Part shown: in pieces, positions 51,144-60,510 of the stretch
How the letters are laid out: every line of letters starts with the position of its first letter
Position numbering within the stretch: position 1 is the first letter of the stretch
NCBI GenBank assembly: GCA_963777565.1
Contig: CAVZQZ010000009.1
Coordinates: 434,001 to 498,000 of the forward strand
Origin: CALMEC01 sp963777565
GTDB lineage: Bacteria; Actinomycetota; Thermoleophilia; Miltoncostaeales; Miltoncostaeaceae
Length of the DNA stretch: 64,000 nt
Direction of reading: 5' to 3'
Program-made: the position numbers and the translations under genes
Notes under the pieces: model-generated
Database searches by the model: none
What the model saw: only the letters and a program-made list of their open reading frames with translations
What the model was told of the DNA's origin: nothing

Positions 51144-52649
51144 GTGAAGTCCACGACCTCGCGCACGGCTGAGTCTCACAGCCGCTTCCGTGACTGGATG
51201 GCGCTCATCCACGACCTGCAGGGCGCCGCCCGGCTGCTCGACTGGGATCGGGAGACGCTCATGCCGGAGACGGGCGCGCAGGCCCGCGGCCGTATCGTGG
51301 CGACGCTCCACGCCCTGCGGCACCGCGAGCTCCTGAGAGACGGCATCTCCGACGACATCGCGCTCCTCGAGGAGCACGGCGAGCTGACCCTCGCAGAGCA
51401 ATCCATGGTGCGCCTCGCCCGGCGCGAGCACGACCGCGCCGCGCGCGTCCCGGAGGACCTCGTCCGGGCCACGTCGGAGGCGACGTCCGAGGCGGTCACC
51501 GCATGGCTCTCCGCTCGCGCGGACGCCGACTTCGCGTCCTTTGCCCCCTCGCTGGAGCGGGTGGTGGACCTGACCCGCCAGACCGGCGAGGCGGTCGGCA
51601 TCGGTGCCGAGCCGTACGACGCGCTGCTCGACACCTTCGAGCCGGACACCACCACCGCCCAGCTCGAGGCCCTGTTCGGCGAGCTTCGGGTCGCGTTGTC
51701 CGCCGCCGTCGACGGGATCGACTCGGGGGGGCCCCGCGGCCCGGAGCCGTTCGCCGACCGCGTCTGGCCGGCGGCGGCCCAGCTCACCGTCGCGGAGGAC
51801 CTCGCCCGCATGATCGGGTTCGACCTCGACGCCGGGCTGATCGCCCAGTCCGCGCACCCGTTCACCGGCTCGCCCCACGCGGGCGACACCAGGTTCACGA
51901 CCAGGCTCAGCGAGGACGATCCCACCGGCAACGTGCTCGTCACGCTGCACGAGCTCGGCCACGCCCTCTATGCCCAGGGCCTGCCAAACGAGTTCGACCG
52001 CACCCTCCTCTTCGGCTCGCCCTCGCTCGGCGCGGACGAGTCCCAGTCACGCTTCTTCGAGAACCACGTGGGGCGCCGGCGAGCGTTCTGGGAGCTCATC
52101 CACCCACTGTTCGCGACGCGCTTCGGTTCGGCGATGGACGGCTTGGGCCCGGACGTGTTCCACCGGGCCGTCACCCGCGTCGAGCGCGGCTGGTGCCGCG
52201 TCGACGCCGACGAGGTGACCTACGACCTGCACATCATCCTGCGCTTCGAGCTCGAGCTGGCGCTGATCCGCGACGACCTGCGGGTCGCCGACCTGCCCGG
52301 CGCGTGGACCGAGGGCATGCAGCGGCTCCTCGGCGTCACCCCCGCGCATGATGGGCAGGGCTGTCTCCAGGACATCCACTGGGCGTGGGGGATGTTCGGA
52401 TACTTCCCCACCTACACGCTGGGCAATATCTACGCCGCGCAGCTGGCCGAGGCGCTCGAGCGTGAGGAGGGTCCGCTCGACGAGCTCGTTCGCGCGGGAT
52501 CCCTCGACGTGGTGCTCGCGTTCATGCGCGACCGGGTGCACCGGCACGGCGACGTCTACCCGACGGGTGAGCTCATGCGACGGGCGACCGGCGCCCCGTT
52601 CTCCACGGATCCGTTCATCAGCCGGATCCGGTCGCTCGCCGCGGGCTAG
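51144..52649 (+). CDS. Carboxypeptidase Taq-type metallopeptidase (M32)
   Basis: Cytoplasmic M32 metallocarboxypeptidase of 501 aa. Zinc motif HELGH at about residues 269-273 with the third ligand in ADESQSRFFENHVGR; further marks LLDWDRETLMPETGAQARG near the N-terminus, TRFTTRLSEDDPTGNVLV, DEVTYDLHIILRFELELALI (DxRxT/TYxxH equivalent) and GCLQDIHWAWGMFGYFPTYT. All active-site segments are present. The start is a GTG at 51144. It converges with the M29 aminopeptidase gene, with 11 bp between stops. Confidence 0.93.
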   Translation: MKSTTSRTAESHSRFRDWMALIHDLQGAARLLDWDRETLMPETGAQARGRIVATLHALRHRELLRDGISDDIALLEEHGELTLAEQSMVRLARREHDRAARVPEDLVRATSEATSEAVTAWLSARADADFASFAPSLERVVDLTRQTGEAVGIGAEPYDALLDTFEPDTTTAQLEALFGELRVALSAAVDGIDSGGPRGPEPFADRVWPAAAQLTVAEDLARMIGFDLDAGLIAQSAHPFTGSPHAGDTRFTTRLSEDDPTGNVLVTLHELGHALYAQGLPNEFDRTLLFGSPSLGADESQSRFFENHVGRRRAFWELIHPLFATRFGSAMDGLGPDVFHRAVTRVERGWCRVDADEVTYDLHIILRFELELALIRDDLRVADLPGAWTEGMQRLLGVTPAHDGQGCLQDIHWAWGMFGYFPTYTLGNIYAAQLAEALEREEGPLDELVRAGSLDVVLAFMRDRVHRHGDVYPTGELMRRATGAPFSTDPFISRIRSLAAG

Positions 52650-52660
52650 CGCTCAGACGA

Positions 52661-53902
52661 TCAATCGGGGAGCTGCCACTCCCCGCCGACGATCAGGGGA
52701 ACGCGCTTGCCGCGCGCCCCGACGCCGGTGACCTCCACCTCGTCCGATCCGATCATGACGTCGAGGTGCACCGCCGAGCGGTTGATCGGCCCATCCGCGC
52801 TGCGCGTCGCCCCGAAGCCGTCGCCGAGCGCGATGTGCGCGGCCGCGTTCTCGTCGAGCAGCGTGTCGCCATAGATACGCCCGGCCTGGCCGATGCGGGA
52901 GTTGCGGTCGACGAGCGCGACCTCGCCGAGCCGCCCGGCGCCGCGATCGGTCGCGAACGTCGCCGCGAGGAGCTCGCCGTCGACGCGGCGCTTCGCCTTG
53001 ATCGCGATCAGCCGCCCCCGGCGGAACTCGCCGGTGATCCCCTCGATCACCCGTCCGCTGAACGACAGCGGCGTCGTGCAGCGAAACGTGCCGGTGGTCC
53101 CGCCCGGATCCGGGCTCGTGAAGACCTCCTCCGTGGGGAAGTTCGGGTAGATGGTCCGTCCGGTCGCCGTCCGCTCTCCACCTCCCAGCCAGCGGGTGTC
53201 CGGAGTGAGCTGCACGTCCAGGCTGGTGCCCGGCCCGCGGAACTCGACCCGGGCGAGGCGTCGCTTGGTGAGGCCGGCGGCCCGGCGGTTGAGGCCCTTC
53301 GCGTGTCGCGCCCACCCGTCGTCGCCGTCGCCCGGTGCGAGCCGGCAAAACCAGACCAGGTCCTGAGCGAGGCGCCTGACCGCCTCGGCGACACGAAGCT
53401 CCGGATACACGCGCTTCGCCCACGCCGGGGTGGGCCACGCGACGATGCTCCAGCGGACCCGTCCCGAGATGACCGCTCTCATGAACCACCGCAGGGCCCG
53501 CGATCGCTCCTGGAAGTCGGCAGCCACCCGGGTGGTGTCGAGCCCGGCGAGGATCCCGGGCGCTTCGTCGCCGACGATCCTGATGATCGCGACCTTCGGA
53601 TCGAGCGAGGCGCGGAGGCGCGCCTGCTGCCACGCGGCGACCTGCCCCAGCGACGTGTCCGGACCTTCCGCGATGCGCGCGACCTGCACCTGGCGGTCGG
53701 AGTACGCCACGTCGACGATCAGCGCCCCCGCGCGGTAGGCGGCCGCGGCCAGCGCGACGGCGAGCTCACGGTGGGAATGCTCGCAGTCGATGAGCAGCGT
53801 CTCCCCAGCGCGCAGGTCCACGCACGAGCCGACGATGGCGTCGGCGTAGCGGCGCAGATCCGGCTCGGCGAGCACCGGCACCTGGCGGGACGAGGCTGGC
53901 AT
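52661..53902 (-). CDS. M29-family aminopeptidase
   Basis: Aminopeptidase T/S-like metallopeptidase of 413 aa. YADAIVGSCVDLRAGETLLI is the family N-terminus, FRGPGTSLDVQLTPDTRW and GGERTATGRTIYPNFPTEEV contain the metal-ligand Glu, FRCTTPLSFSGRVIEGITGE follows, and near the end ENAAAHIALGDGFGATRSAD and SAVHLDVMIGSDEVEVTGVG bear His and Asp ligands. The ATG at 53902 is chosen; the longer frame is antisense to the following gene. Confidence 0.9.
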   Translation of the reverse strand: MPASSRQVPVLAEPDLRRYADAIVGSCVDLRAGETLLIDCEHSHRELAVALAAAAYRAGALIVDVAYSDRQVQVARIAEGPDTSLGQVAAWQQARLRASLDPKVAIIRIVGDEAPGILAGLDTTRVAADFQERSRALRWFMRAVISGRVRWSIVAWPTPAWAKRVYPELRVAEAVRRLAQDLVWFCRLAPGDGDDGWARHAKGLNRRAAGLTKRRLARVEFRGPGTSLDVQLTPDTRWLGGGERTATGRTIYPNFPTEEVFTSPDPGGTTGTFRCTTPLSFSGRVIEGITGEFRRGRLIAIKAKRRVDGELLAATFATDRGAGRLGEVALVDRNSRIGQAGRIYGDTLLDENAAAHIALGDGFGATRSADGPINRSAVHLDVMIGSDEVEVTGVGARGKRVPLIVGGEWQLPD

Positions 53903-53996
53903 CTCGCGGAAGGGTAGCGGCGGGCCCCGACGCCCCCGTTGATGAACGGGTTGCGGAGGTTTACCTCGCGCCCGTCGCGGCCGATGGGGATGAACC

Positions 53997-55154
53997 ATGC
54001 TCGCACGGCTCCGATCCCGCCGGGCCCTGGTCATCGGCCTGGCCGCCGTGCTCACGCTCGGCGCGCTCGCGGCCGCGCCGTGGGCTCTGTGGCAGGTCGC
54101 GCCCGACCACCCGCTCGACATCGTCGTCATCGACAAGACGGTCGCGAAGCCCGACTACCGCAAGCACGCAGGACTGTTCTGGCTGCTGCGCCACGAGAAG
54201 GTCGTGCAGCGCAGCACGGGACAGCCGCTCCGGGACGACCGCGACTACGCCGGCTACCAGCACACCGCCGACGGGCAGCCGCACATCGTCCCCATCCCGG
54301 CCCGCAAGAGCGATCTGACCTACATCGCCGATACCTACGGGGTCTACGAGGACGACCTCGAACGCCGGCCGCTCGGACTGCGCTCTCGCCTGATCTACGG
54401 CGGCATGTCCCTCGACGAGGTCCGCACGGTGACCCGCGGCCTCCGGCCGGGGGCGACCCTCGTCGGCGAGTTCAACTGCATCGCGAGTCCAACGGTCGGC
54501 CAGGCCCGCGAGGAGCTGAGCGACGCCCTGGGCGTCCGCTGGACCGGCTGGATCGGGCGCCACTTCCAGTTCCTCGACCTCACCGTCGACCTCCCGCTCT
54601 GGATCCCGCGGGCATGGAAGCGCCAGACCGGCCGGGCGTGGCAGTTCCACGGACCGGGCTACGTGCTCGTCAACGAGCAGGGGCTGTTGGTTGTACTCGT
54701 GGAGGGCATCGACACTCCGGCGCCGGCGCTGCGGATCACATTCGACGAAGACCACGCCGACAGGTACGGCGCGGTGCGCCGGCAGACGTACGACTACTGG
54801 TTCGAGGTGATGGAGCCCCGCCCCGGCGCCGAGGTGATCGCGGATTTCGAGCTCGAGCTGACTGACTCGGGCCGGGAGAAGACGCGCGGCATCCCGGTCG
54901 ACCGTCCGTTCCCGGCGATCGTCCGTACCGTGGGGCCCGGCCACCTCGCCTACTACTTCGCCGGGGACTTCGCGGATCAGCCGAAGGTGCCGTCCTCGTA
55001 CCGGTACAAGTGGCTTCCGAAGGTCCGCTCCTGGCTGGGGACGGAGCACCGCGACGACCAGCAGGCCTTCTTCTGGCGGGTGTACGTGCCGGTGATGCAG
55101 CACGTCATCCGCGAGGCGGAGGCGACGGCCAGGGCAGCGGCCCTGGAGGCCTGA
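53997..55154 (+). CDS. Membrane-anchored hypothetical protein
   Basis: A 385-aa protein with an N-terminal signal anchor (ALVIGLAAVLTLGALAAAPW) and a globular extracytoplasmic domain. DHPLDIVVIDKTVAKPDYRK then HAGLFWLLRHEKVV suggests a Rossmann-type N-terminal part, and PGYVLVNEQGLLVVLVEGID with the remainder an all-beta portion. I do not recognise the family with certainty, and cannot name a function. The start ATG at 53997 is 94 bp from the divergent M29 gene. Confidence 0.65.
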   Translation: MLARLRSRRALVIGLAAVLTLGALAAAPWALWQVAPDHPLDIVVIDKTVAKPDYRKHAGLFWLLRHEKVVQRSTGQPLRDDRDYAGYQHTADGQPHIVPIPARKSDLTYIADTYGVYEDDLERRPLGLRSRLIYGGMSLDEVRTVTRGLRPGATLVGEFNCIASPTVGQAREELSDALGVRWTGWIGRHFQFLDLTVDLPLWIPRAWKRQTGRAWQFHGPGYVLVNEQGLLVVLVEGIDTPAPALRITFDEDHADRYGAVRRQTYDYWFEVMEPRPGAEVIADFELELTDSGREKTRGIPVDRPFPAIVRTVGPGHLAYYFAGDFADQPKVPSSYRYKWLPKVRSWLGTEHRDDQQAFFWRVYVPVMQHVIREAEATARAAALEA

Positions 55155-55161
55155 GCAGGAC

Positions 55162-55548
55162 TCAGCCGGCGCGGTCCCCGCCGACCACGACCTTCAACGG
55201 GTGGCGGGTGGCGGAGAGCAGGAAGTCGGGGTTGACGCATGCGCCTGCCGCACGGTGCTCGAAGGCTGCGTCGACGTCGGTGCGGCAGAAGGCGTGTGGC
55301 TCGCGAGTCGCTCGAAGCGCGCCGAATCCCGGCTTCTGAGCCTCGAGGCGCAGAAACGCGTCGAGGTCGAGTTCCACGTGGAAGACCCGGTCGAGGCAGC
55401 CCACGAACGTCCTGTCTCCGTCGGCGTAGGCGTAGAGGCGGTTGCAGGAGGACGCGAGACACCCGCTCGGATACACGATCTTGTCGCAGCGCACGGCGCA
55501 CCGTCGGCACGCGGTCTGCGGATCGAATGTGGCCTTGACCCGGGGCAT
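55162..55548 (-). CDS. Hypothetical Cys-rich protein
   Basis: A 128-aa protein with a Cys cluster in CRRCAVRCDKIVYPSGCLAS then SCNRLYAY (five cysteines within 21 residues) and three more later (GCLDRVF, FCRTD, ACVNP). Likely zinc or Fe-S binding. The ATG at 55548 (MPRVKATFDP) begins the conserved piece; the frame continues upstream to 55722 with less convincing sequence. Converges on the anchored protein gene with 7 bp between stops. Not assignable further. Confidence 0.65.
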   Translation of the reverse strand: MPRVKATFDPQTACRRCAVRCDKIVYPSGCLASSCNRLYAYADGDRTFVGCLDRVFHVELDLDAFLRLEAQKPGFGALRATREPHAFCRTDVDAAFEHRAAGACVNPDFLLSATRHPLKVVVGGDRAG

Positions 55549-55742
55549 TCGCGTGATGGTAGACAACACGGGCGGTCCTTGCCGCATGAGCGCACCGGGT
55601 TGGCCCCGCATGTGCGCCTTGTGGCACCCCACCCCGGCACCGCGAACCGCCTGCAGTATCGATTGTTCGGTGCCCGGGACCATCGATATGCGAGCGCGCG
55701 AGCCCGCGAGCCGATTGTTCATCCCCCGGGACCGGTCCGCGC

Positions 55743-58700
55743 CTAGGAGGCGACGGCGCTTGCGCCGAACAGGGTCTTCAGCGATGCCACCAGGTTCGAA
55801 TCACCCGGATCGACGCGAAACTCCTCGCCGAACCGCAGGCGCACCGGGCCGTCCGTCGTGCGCATCTCCACGATCACCGGGGCGTCGCCGCTGTGATCCA
55901 CCAGCAGCCGCTTGAGCTCGCCGAGGTGCGACTGGCCGAACCGCGTGGCGTCGATCCGCACCAGCAGCCGGTCCTCCTCGGCTCCCGGATCCGGCTCGAA
56001 CGGACGGACCTCCCGCGCCACGACCTTCGTCTCCCCCTCGCCCTTCTGATCGACCCGCCCCACGATCACGAGCAGCGCGTCCTCACACAGGAGCTCACGC
56101 ACCTCCGCGTAGAGTTGGGCGACCACTACGACCTCGACCGACCCCTCCAGGTCGTCCAGGCGCACGAACATCATCTGGTCGCCGCGCCGGGTCGTGATCG
56201 CCCGTGCGGATCCGACGATGCCGCCGACCGTCAGGAACTCGCCGTCCGGCCGCTCGCCGATCGACCCGAGCCCGCAGGTCACGGCCCGCGACAGCTGGCG
56301 CCGGCAGTCCTTCAGCGGGTGGCTCGACACATAGAGGCCAAGCGCCTCCTTCTCACCGAGCAGCAGCTCTTCGCGCGGGAGCTCGGCCGGGTCCAGCGCC
56401 GGGTCAACCTCGATCGGGCCGGTCCCCTCGATCAGGCCGAAGAGCGACTCCTGCCCCGACGCCTCGTCGCTGCGCCGCCGCGCGGCCTGCCCCACCGCCT
56501 GGGGCAGCGCGTCGAGCATGCCTTTGCGCGACGACTCCGTGGAGTCGAGGGCGCCGCTTCGGATGAGACTCTCCAGCGCCCGCTTGTTGACCTGCGTCTG
56601 GTCAACCCGGCGGCAGAAGTCGAAAATCGAGACGAACGGGCCATCGGCCTCGCGCGCCGCCACGATGGCGGCCACCGCGCTCTCACCCACGCCCTTCACC
56701 GCCGAGAGACCGAAGCGGATCTCCCGCTCGCCGGTGACGGCGAAGTCGCTGCCGCTGGCGTTGACGTCCGGCGGCAGCACCGCCAGGCCCATTTCCGAGC
56801 AGGCCGCGACGTAGAACGGCACCCGGTCCTTGGTGTCCATCACCGACGAAAGGAGCGCCGCCATGTACTGGGCCGGGTAGTTCGCCTTGAGGTAGCCGGT
56901 GCGGTAGGCGAGCAGCGCGTAACACGCCGCGTGACTCTTGTTGAACGAGTAGTCGCCCGCCGCCTCGCACAGTCCCCAGAGGCGCTTCGCGACGTCCTTC
57001 TGCGTGCCGCCCGACACGCAGCCCGCCACGAACTCGTCCTCGAGCGACGCCATGAGGACCTTGTCCTTCTTGCCCACGGCCTTGCGCAGGTCGTCCGCGC
57101 GCGACGGCGAGAAGCCCGCGATCGCGCGGGCGATCGCCATGAGCTGCTCCTGGTAGATCGCGACGCCGTAGGTCGGGCCGGTGATCGGCTCGAGGCGCTC
57201 GTCGTCGAACGCGACCGCCGCCGGGTTCCGCTTGTTTCGGGCGTAGGTCGAGATGAACGCCATCGGACCGGGCCGGTACAAGGCGACCAGCGCGACGAGG
57301 TCCGCGAACTCCGTCGGGCCGACCTCGCGGAGCGCGTCGCGCATCCCGCTCGACTCGAACTGGAACACCCCGAGCGCATCGCCGCGGGCGAGCATCTGGT
57401 AGGTGGCCGGATCGTCGAGCGCCACGGCGTCGATGTCGATCCGTTCGCGGGTGTCCCGTTCGATGAGCGACACACAGTCCTCGATCACGTCCAGGTTGCG
57501 CAGGCCCAGGAAGTCCATCTTGAGCAGTCCGAGCGCCTCGACGTCGTGGTCGGGCAACTGTGTCACGACGTTGCCCTCGTCGTCGATCCGGACCGGTAGG
57601 AAGTCGGTCACCGCGCCCGGCGCGATCACGACGCCGGCGGCGTGCACGCCCTCGTTCCGGACGAGCCCCTCCAGCGGGCGGGCTGTGTCGACGATCTGCT
57701 TGGTGGGCTCCTCGGTCTCGTACGAGACCGCGAGCTCGGAGCCGGCCTTGAGGGCGTCCTCGAGCTTCACGCCGATCGGGCGCTCGGGGACCATCTTCGC
57801 GATCCGGTCGACCTGCCCGTACGTGTAGCCGAGCACGCGCCCCGCGTCGCGCACGACGGCGCGGGCCAGGAGCTTCCCGAAGGTGCCGATCCGCGCGACG
57901 GCATCCGATCCGTACTTGTCGGTGACGTAGCGAACGACGGCGTCGCGCCCACGGACCGAGAAGTCCGTGTCGATGTCCGGCATGCTCTTGCGCCCCGGGT
58001 TGAGGAACCGCTCGAAGAGCAATCCGTGCTCGATCGGGTCGAGGTCGGTGATGCGCAGCGCGAACGCGACGAGCGAGCCCGCTGCGGAGCCACGGCCCGG
58101 GCCGACGGCGATGCCGTTGTCACGGGCCCAGCGGATGTAGTCCCAGACGATCAGGAAGTACCCGGCGAAGCCCATCTCGTCGATCACGTCGAGCTCGAAG
58201 CGCAGCCGCTCTTCGGCCTCCGCCCGCCAGACCTCGCCGTAGCGCCGGTCGAGGCCCTCGCGGCACAGTCGCTCCAGGTACGTGCTGGCCGTCTCGCCCG
58301 CGGGCACGGGGAAGGTCGGGAGCCGTGGGTCGCCCAACGGCAGCTCGAGGCCACCGCAGCGACCGGCCACCTCGAGGGTGGTCGCCAGCGACTCCGGATA
58401 GTCGGGCAGCGCGCGTAGCATCTCCTCGGCGGACTTGAGGTAGAACTCCTTCGTGTCGAACTTGAACCGCTTCGGGTTCGACAGGACGTCCCGAGTCTGG
58501 ATGGCCAGGAGCGCCTCGTGGGCGTCGGCGTCGGCGTGGCACACGTAGTGGACGTCGCCGGTCGCGATCAGCGTCCGTCCGGTCTCCTCGGCGAGCCGTG
58601 CGAGGTGCGCGTTGATCCGCCGCTGCTTCTCGATCCCGGAGTCCTGCAGCTCGAGGTAGACGTCCTCCGGCCCGAAGATCTGGCAGAGCCGGTCGAGCTC

Positions 58701-59171
58701 GCCGCGGGCCTGGTCGAGGTCGTCGTGCTCGAGGTGCGAGCAGATGGTGCCCGACAGGCACCCGGAGAGCACGATGATGCCGTCCGCGTACCGGCTCATG
58801 AGGTCGTGGTCGATGCGCGGGCGGCGGTGGTAGCCGTCGAGGTAGCCGGCCGAGCACAGCTTGATGAGGTTGTAGTACCCCTCGGTGGTCTCGGCGAGGA
58901 GCGTCAGGTGGGCGCGGTTCTCGCGCGCCGGGCGCTCGCGGTGATCCGTCACCACGTACGCCTCGAGTCCCACGATCGGCGTGATGCCTCGCTTGCGGGC
59001 CTCCTTGTAGAGCTCGACGGCCCCGCTCATCACGCCGTGATCGGTCAGCGCGACGGCCGACTGCCCGATCTCCTCGACACGGTCGAGCAGGCGCCCGATC
59101 TTGCAGGCGCCGTCGAGAATCGAGTAGTCGGAGTGGACGTGGAGGTGGGCGAACGAGCCGTTTACGCCCAC
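55743..59171 (-). CDS. dnaE: DNA polymerase III alpha subunit
   Basis: Replicative polymerase catalytic subunit, 1,142 aa, of the usual DnaE1 length. N-terminal PHP domain FAHLHVHSDYSILDGACKIG; catalytic palm with GPGRGSAAGSLVAFALRI at about 356 and PDIDTDFSVRGRD with the Asp pair near 398; the thumb/fingers, tandem HhH and a C-terminal OB fold (VGSARAITTRRGDQMMFVRL). The start is the GTG at 59171 (VGVNGSFAHLHVHS). It is unbroken over 3.4 kb, which contrasts with the gltX and nfo damage. Confidence 0.96.
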   Translation of the reverse strand: MGVNGSFAHLHVHSDYSILDGACKIGRLLDRVEEIGQSAVALTDHGVMSGAVELYKEARKRGITPIVGLEAYVVTDHRERPARENRAHLTLLAETTEGYYNLIKLCSAGYLDGYHRRPRIDHDLMSRYADGIIVLSGCLSGTICSHLEHDDLDQARGELDRLCQIFGPEDVYLELQDSGIEKQRRINAHLARLAEETGRTLIATGDVHYVCHADADAHEALLAIQTRDVLSNPKRFKFDTKEFYLKSAEEMLRALPDYPESLATTLEVAGRCGGLELPLGDPRLPTFPVPAGETASTYLERLCREGLDRRYGEVWRAEAEERLRFELDVIDEMGFAGYFLIVWDYIRWARDNGIAVGPGRGSAAGSLVAFALRITDLDPIEHGLLFERFLNPGRKSMPDIDTDFSVRGRDAVVRYVTDKYGSDAVARIGTFGKLLARAVVRDAGRVLGYTYGQVDRIAKMVPERPIGVKLEDALKAGSELAVSYETEEPTKQIVDTARPLEGLVRNEGVHAAGVVIAPGAVTDFLPVRIDDEGNVVTQLPDHDVEALGLLKMDFLGLRNLDVIEDCVSLIERDTRERIDIDAVALDDPATYQMLARGDALGVFQFESSGMRDALREVGPTEFADLVALVALYRPGPMAFISTYARNKRNPAAVAFDDERLEPITGPTYGVAIYQEQLMAIARAIAGFSPSRADDLRKAVGKKDKVLMASLEDEFVAGCVSGGTQKDVAKRLWGLCEAAGDYSFNKSHAACYALLAYRTGYLKANYPAQYMAALLSSVMDTKDRVPFYVAACSEMGLAVLPPDVNASGSDFAVTGEREIRFGLSAVKGVGESAVAAIVAAREADGPFVSIFDFCRRVDQTQVNKRALESLIRSGALDSTESSRKGMLDALPQAVGQAARRRSDEASGQESLFGLIEGTGPIEVDPALDPAELPREELLLGEKEALGLYVSSHPLKDCRRQLSRAVTCGLGSIGERPDGEFLTVGGIVGSARAITTRRGDQMMFVRLDDLEGSVEVVVVAQLYAEVRELLCEDALLVIVGRVDQKGEGETKVVAREVRPFEPDPGAEEDRLLVRIDATRFGQSHLGELKRLLVDHSGDAPVIVEMRTTDGPVRLRFGEEFRVDPGDSNLVASLKTLFGASAVAS

Positions 59172-59471
59172 GCGGCTCCCCGGTCGATGGCGGCGCAGCA
59201 CATGGGGCTGGAGGCTAGCCGCGACCCTCGCAGCGGACAAGTGGCCACGGACACCAGATGCGGTGCAACGGCCGGAAGCGTGGCGCTACTGATGGTGCGT
59301 GCGGGTTTTTTCTCCCGGTGACGTGTTGCGCCCTGCCCGAACGCCGCGGGAGCCGCGTTGGCCGGGGCGATTTTCGTGTGCGCGGGACCATTCAGGTTCG
59401 GGGGGCAACCGCCGATAGCGATCGTGACGGGGTGGTGTCCTCCACCCCGATTCGAACCACCCGAGGCCCCA

Positions 59472-59864
59472 ATGGACGATGTCATCCAGGTCTTGAACGA
59501 CCTTCGGCCCGCGGCGTTCATCATCGCCGGGGTTGTCCTGATCGCCATCATTTCCAACATGCTCGAGCCGCGGATCGGTCCGTGGATGTCCCTCTTCGCC
59601 CTCGGCGGGGTGACCCTGTACGTCGCCAATCGCGTGCTCGGGGTCGACGACCGTCCCGCCTGGCTGCTGCCGCTCGCCGTCGCGGGGCTCATCGCGGCCG
59701 TCGCAGCCGGCTACCGCCTGTGGCGCGCGATCCACGCCCGCTCGAACAACGACAACACCGTCGCCTACGTGCTCCCCACCGCGCTTGCGATCTTCGCGCT
59801 CTGGCTGTCGATTGCGCTGATCGAGTTCGAGACGACGACGATCACCGCTGTCGTCACGAAGTAG
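59472..59864 (+). CDS. Small integral membrane protein
   Basis: A 130-aa protein, MDDVIQVLNDLRPAAFIIAG, with four hydrophobic segments (including AFIIAGVVLIAIISNML, WMSLFALGGVTLYVANRVL, LLPLAVAGLIAAVAAGY and PTALAIFALWLSIALI). Family not recognised. The ATG at 59472 is chosen over 59358, since that frame begins in a likely leader. Its end overlaps the convergent gene by 11 bp. Confidence 0.65.
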   Translation: MDDVIQVLNDLRPAAFIIAGVVLIAIISNMLEPRIGPWMSLFALGGVTLYVANRVLGVDDRPAWLLPLAVAGLIAAVAAGYRLWRAIHARSNNDNTVAYVLPTALAIFALWLSIALIEFETTTITAVVTK

Positions 59865-60510
59865 GCGGCACCCCGGGGGTCGACTCGGACGCGGCAACGG
59901 CGAGCAGCACGCCCCAGTCGCCGCCGATCGCGAGCGTCTGGGCGTCGTCGGTCCATGCCGCGCACGCGGCACCGCCCACGAAGCGCACGAGCACCCGCTC
60001 GGGCAGCCGGATGAACGCGACGCCGAAGAGGCGGCCGTACTTCACCGGGGCGGCCGACAGCCGCCCCCCCGGCGCGACGACCTCGCCCTCCACCGGCTCC
60101 ACGAGCGTCGCCGGCGCGACCGGCGGCGGCAGCGTCGCGGCCGGATCCGTCTCGGGATAGTCGTGGGTGCCGACCTCGAGGTCCGGCACCGACCAGCGCC
60201 GGATCACCCGCGGGTGGATGCCGCGTAGCGTCGCGCCGGCGTCCTCGAACCAAAGCGACCTGGCGCCCTCTCTGCTCACCGCCACCAGCCGGATCGGGCC
60301 CGCTCCCGCCACGCCGAGCGAGGCGTCGAGGCCCGGCCGGTCGAGTGGGATTTCGGGCGGGGAGTCCGACAGGAGCGCGGCGGAGGTCTGGCGTCGCCGT
60401 CCGCCTCGACCGACCAGCTGGGCACCCTGCGCCTCACGGGCGAACGACACGATCGCCCAGGGGCCGGGGTCGGCCGGGATCAGGTCGGGCCGAAGACGGT
60501 TCGTGCTCAT
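59854..60510 (-). CDS. Hypothetical protein, paralogue of the upstream gene
   Basis: A 218-aa protein, MSTNRLRPDLIPADPGPWAI ... It shares with the next gene upstream (60507-61460) an N-terminal DPGPWA segment and a C-terminal TLAIGGDWGVLLAV against LLVGGEWGALWLEP. Between them lies WD-like strand sequence (FGVAFIRLPERVLVRFVGGA). Its ATG overlaps that gene's stop (ATGA). Possibly a short beta-propeller-fragment protein. Role unknown; third gene of the argG transcript. Confidence 0.6.
   Translation of the reverse strand: MSTNRLRPDLIPADPGPWAIVSFAREAQGAQLVGRGGRRRQTSAALLSDSPPEIPLDRPGLDASLGVAGAGPIRLVAVSREGARSLWFEDAGATLRGIHPRVIRRWSVPDLEVGTHDYPETDPAATLPPPVAPATLVEPVEGEVVAPGGRLSAAPVKYGRLFGVAFIRLPERVLVRFVGGAACAAWTDDAQTLAIGGDWGVLLAVAASESTPGVPPTS

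Noticed and set aside
55893..57599. A 568-codon frame antisense to dnaE
   Set aside because: dnaE is fully conserved on the other strand, and the shadow shows only composition-driven residues.
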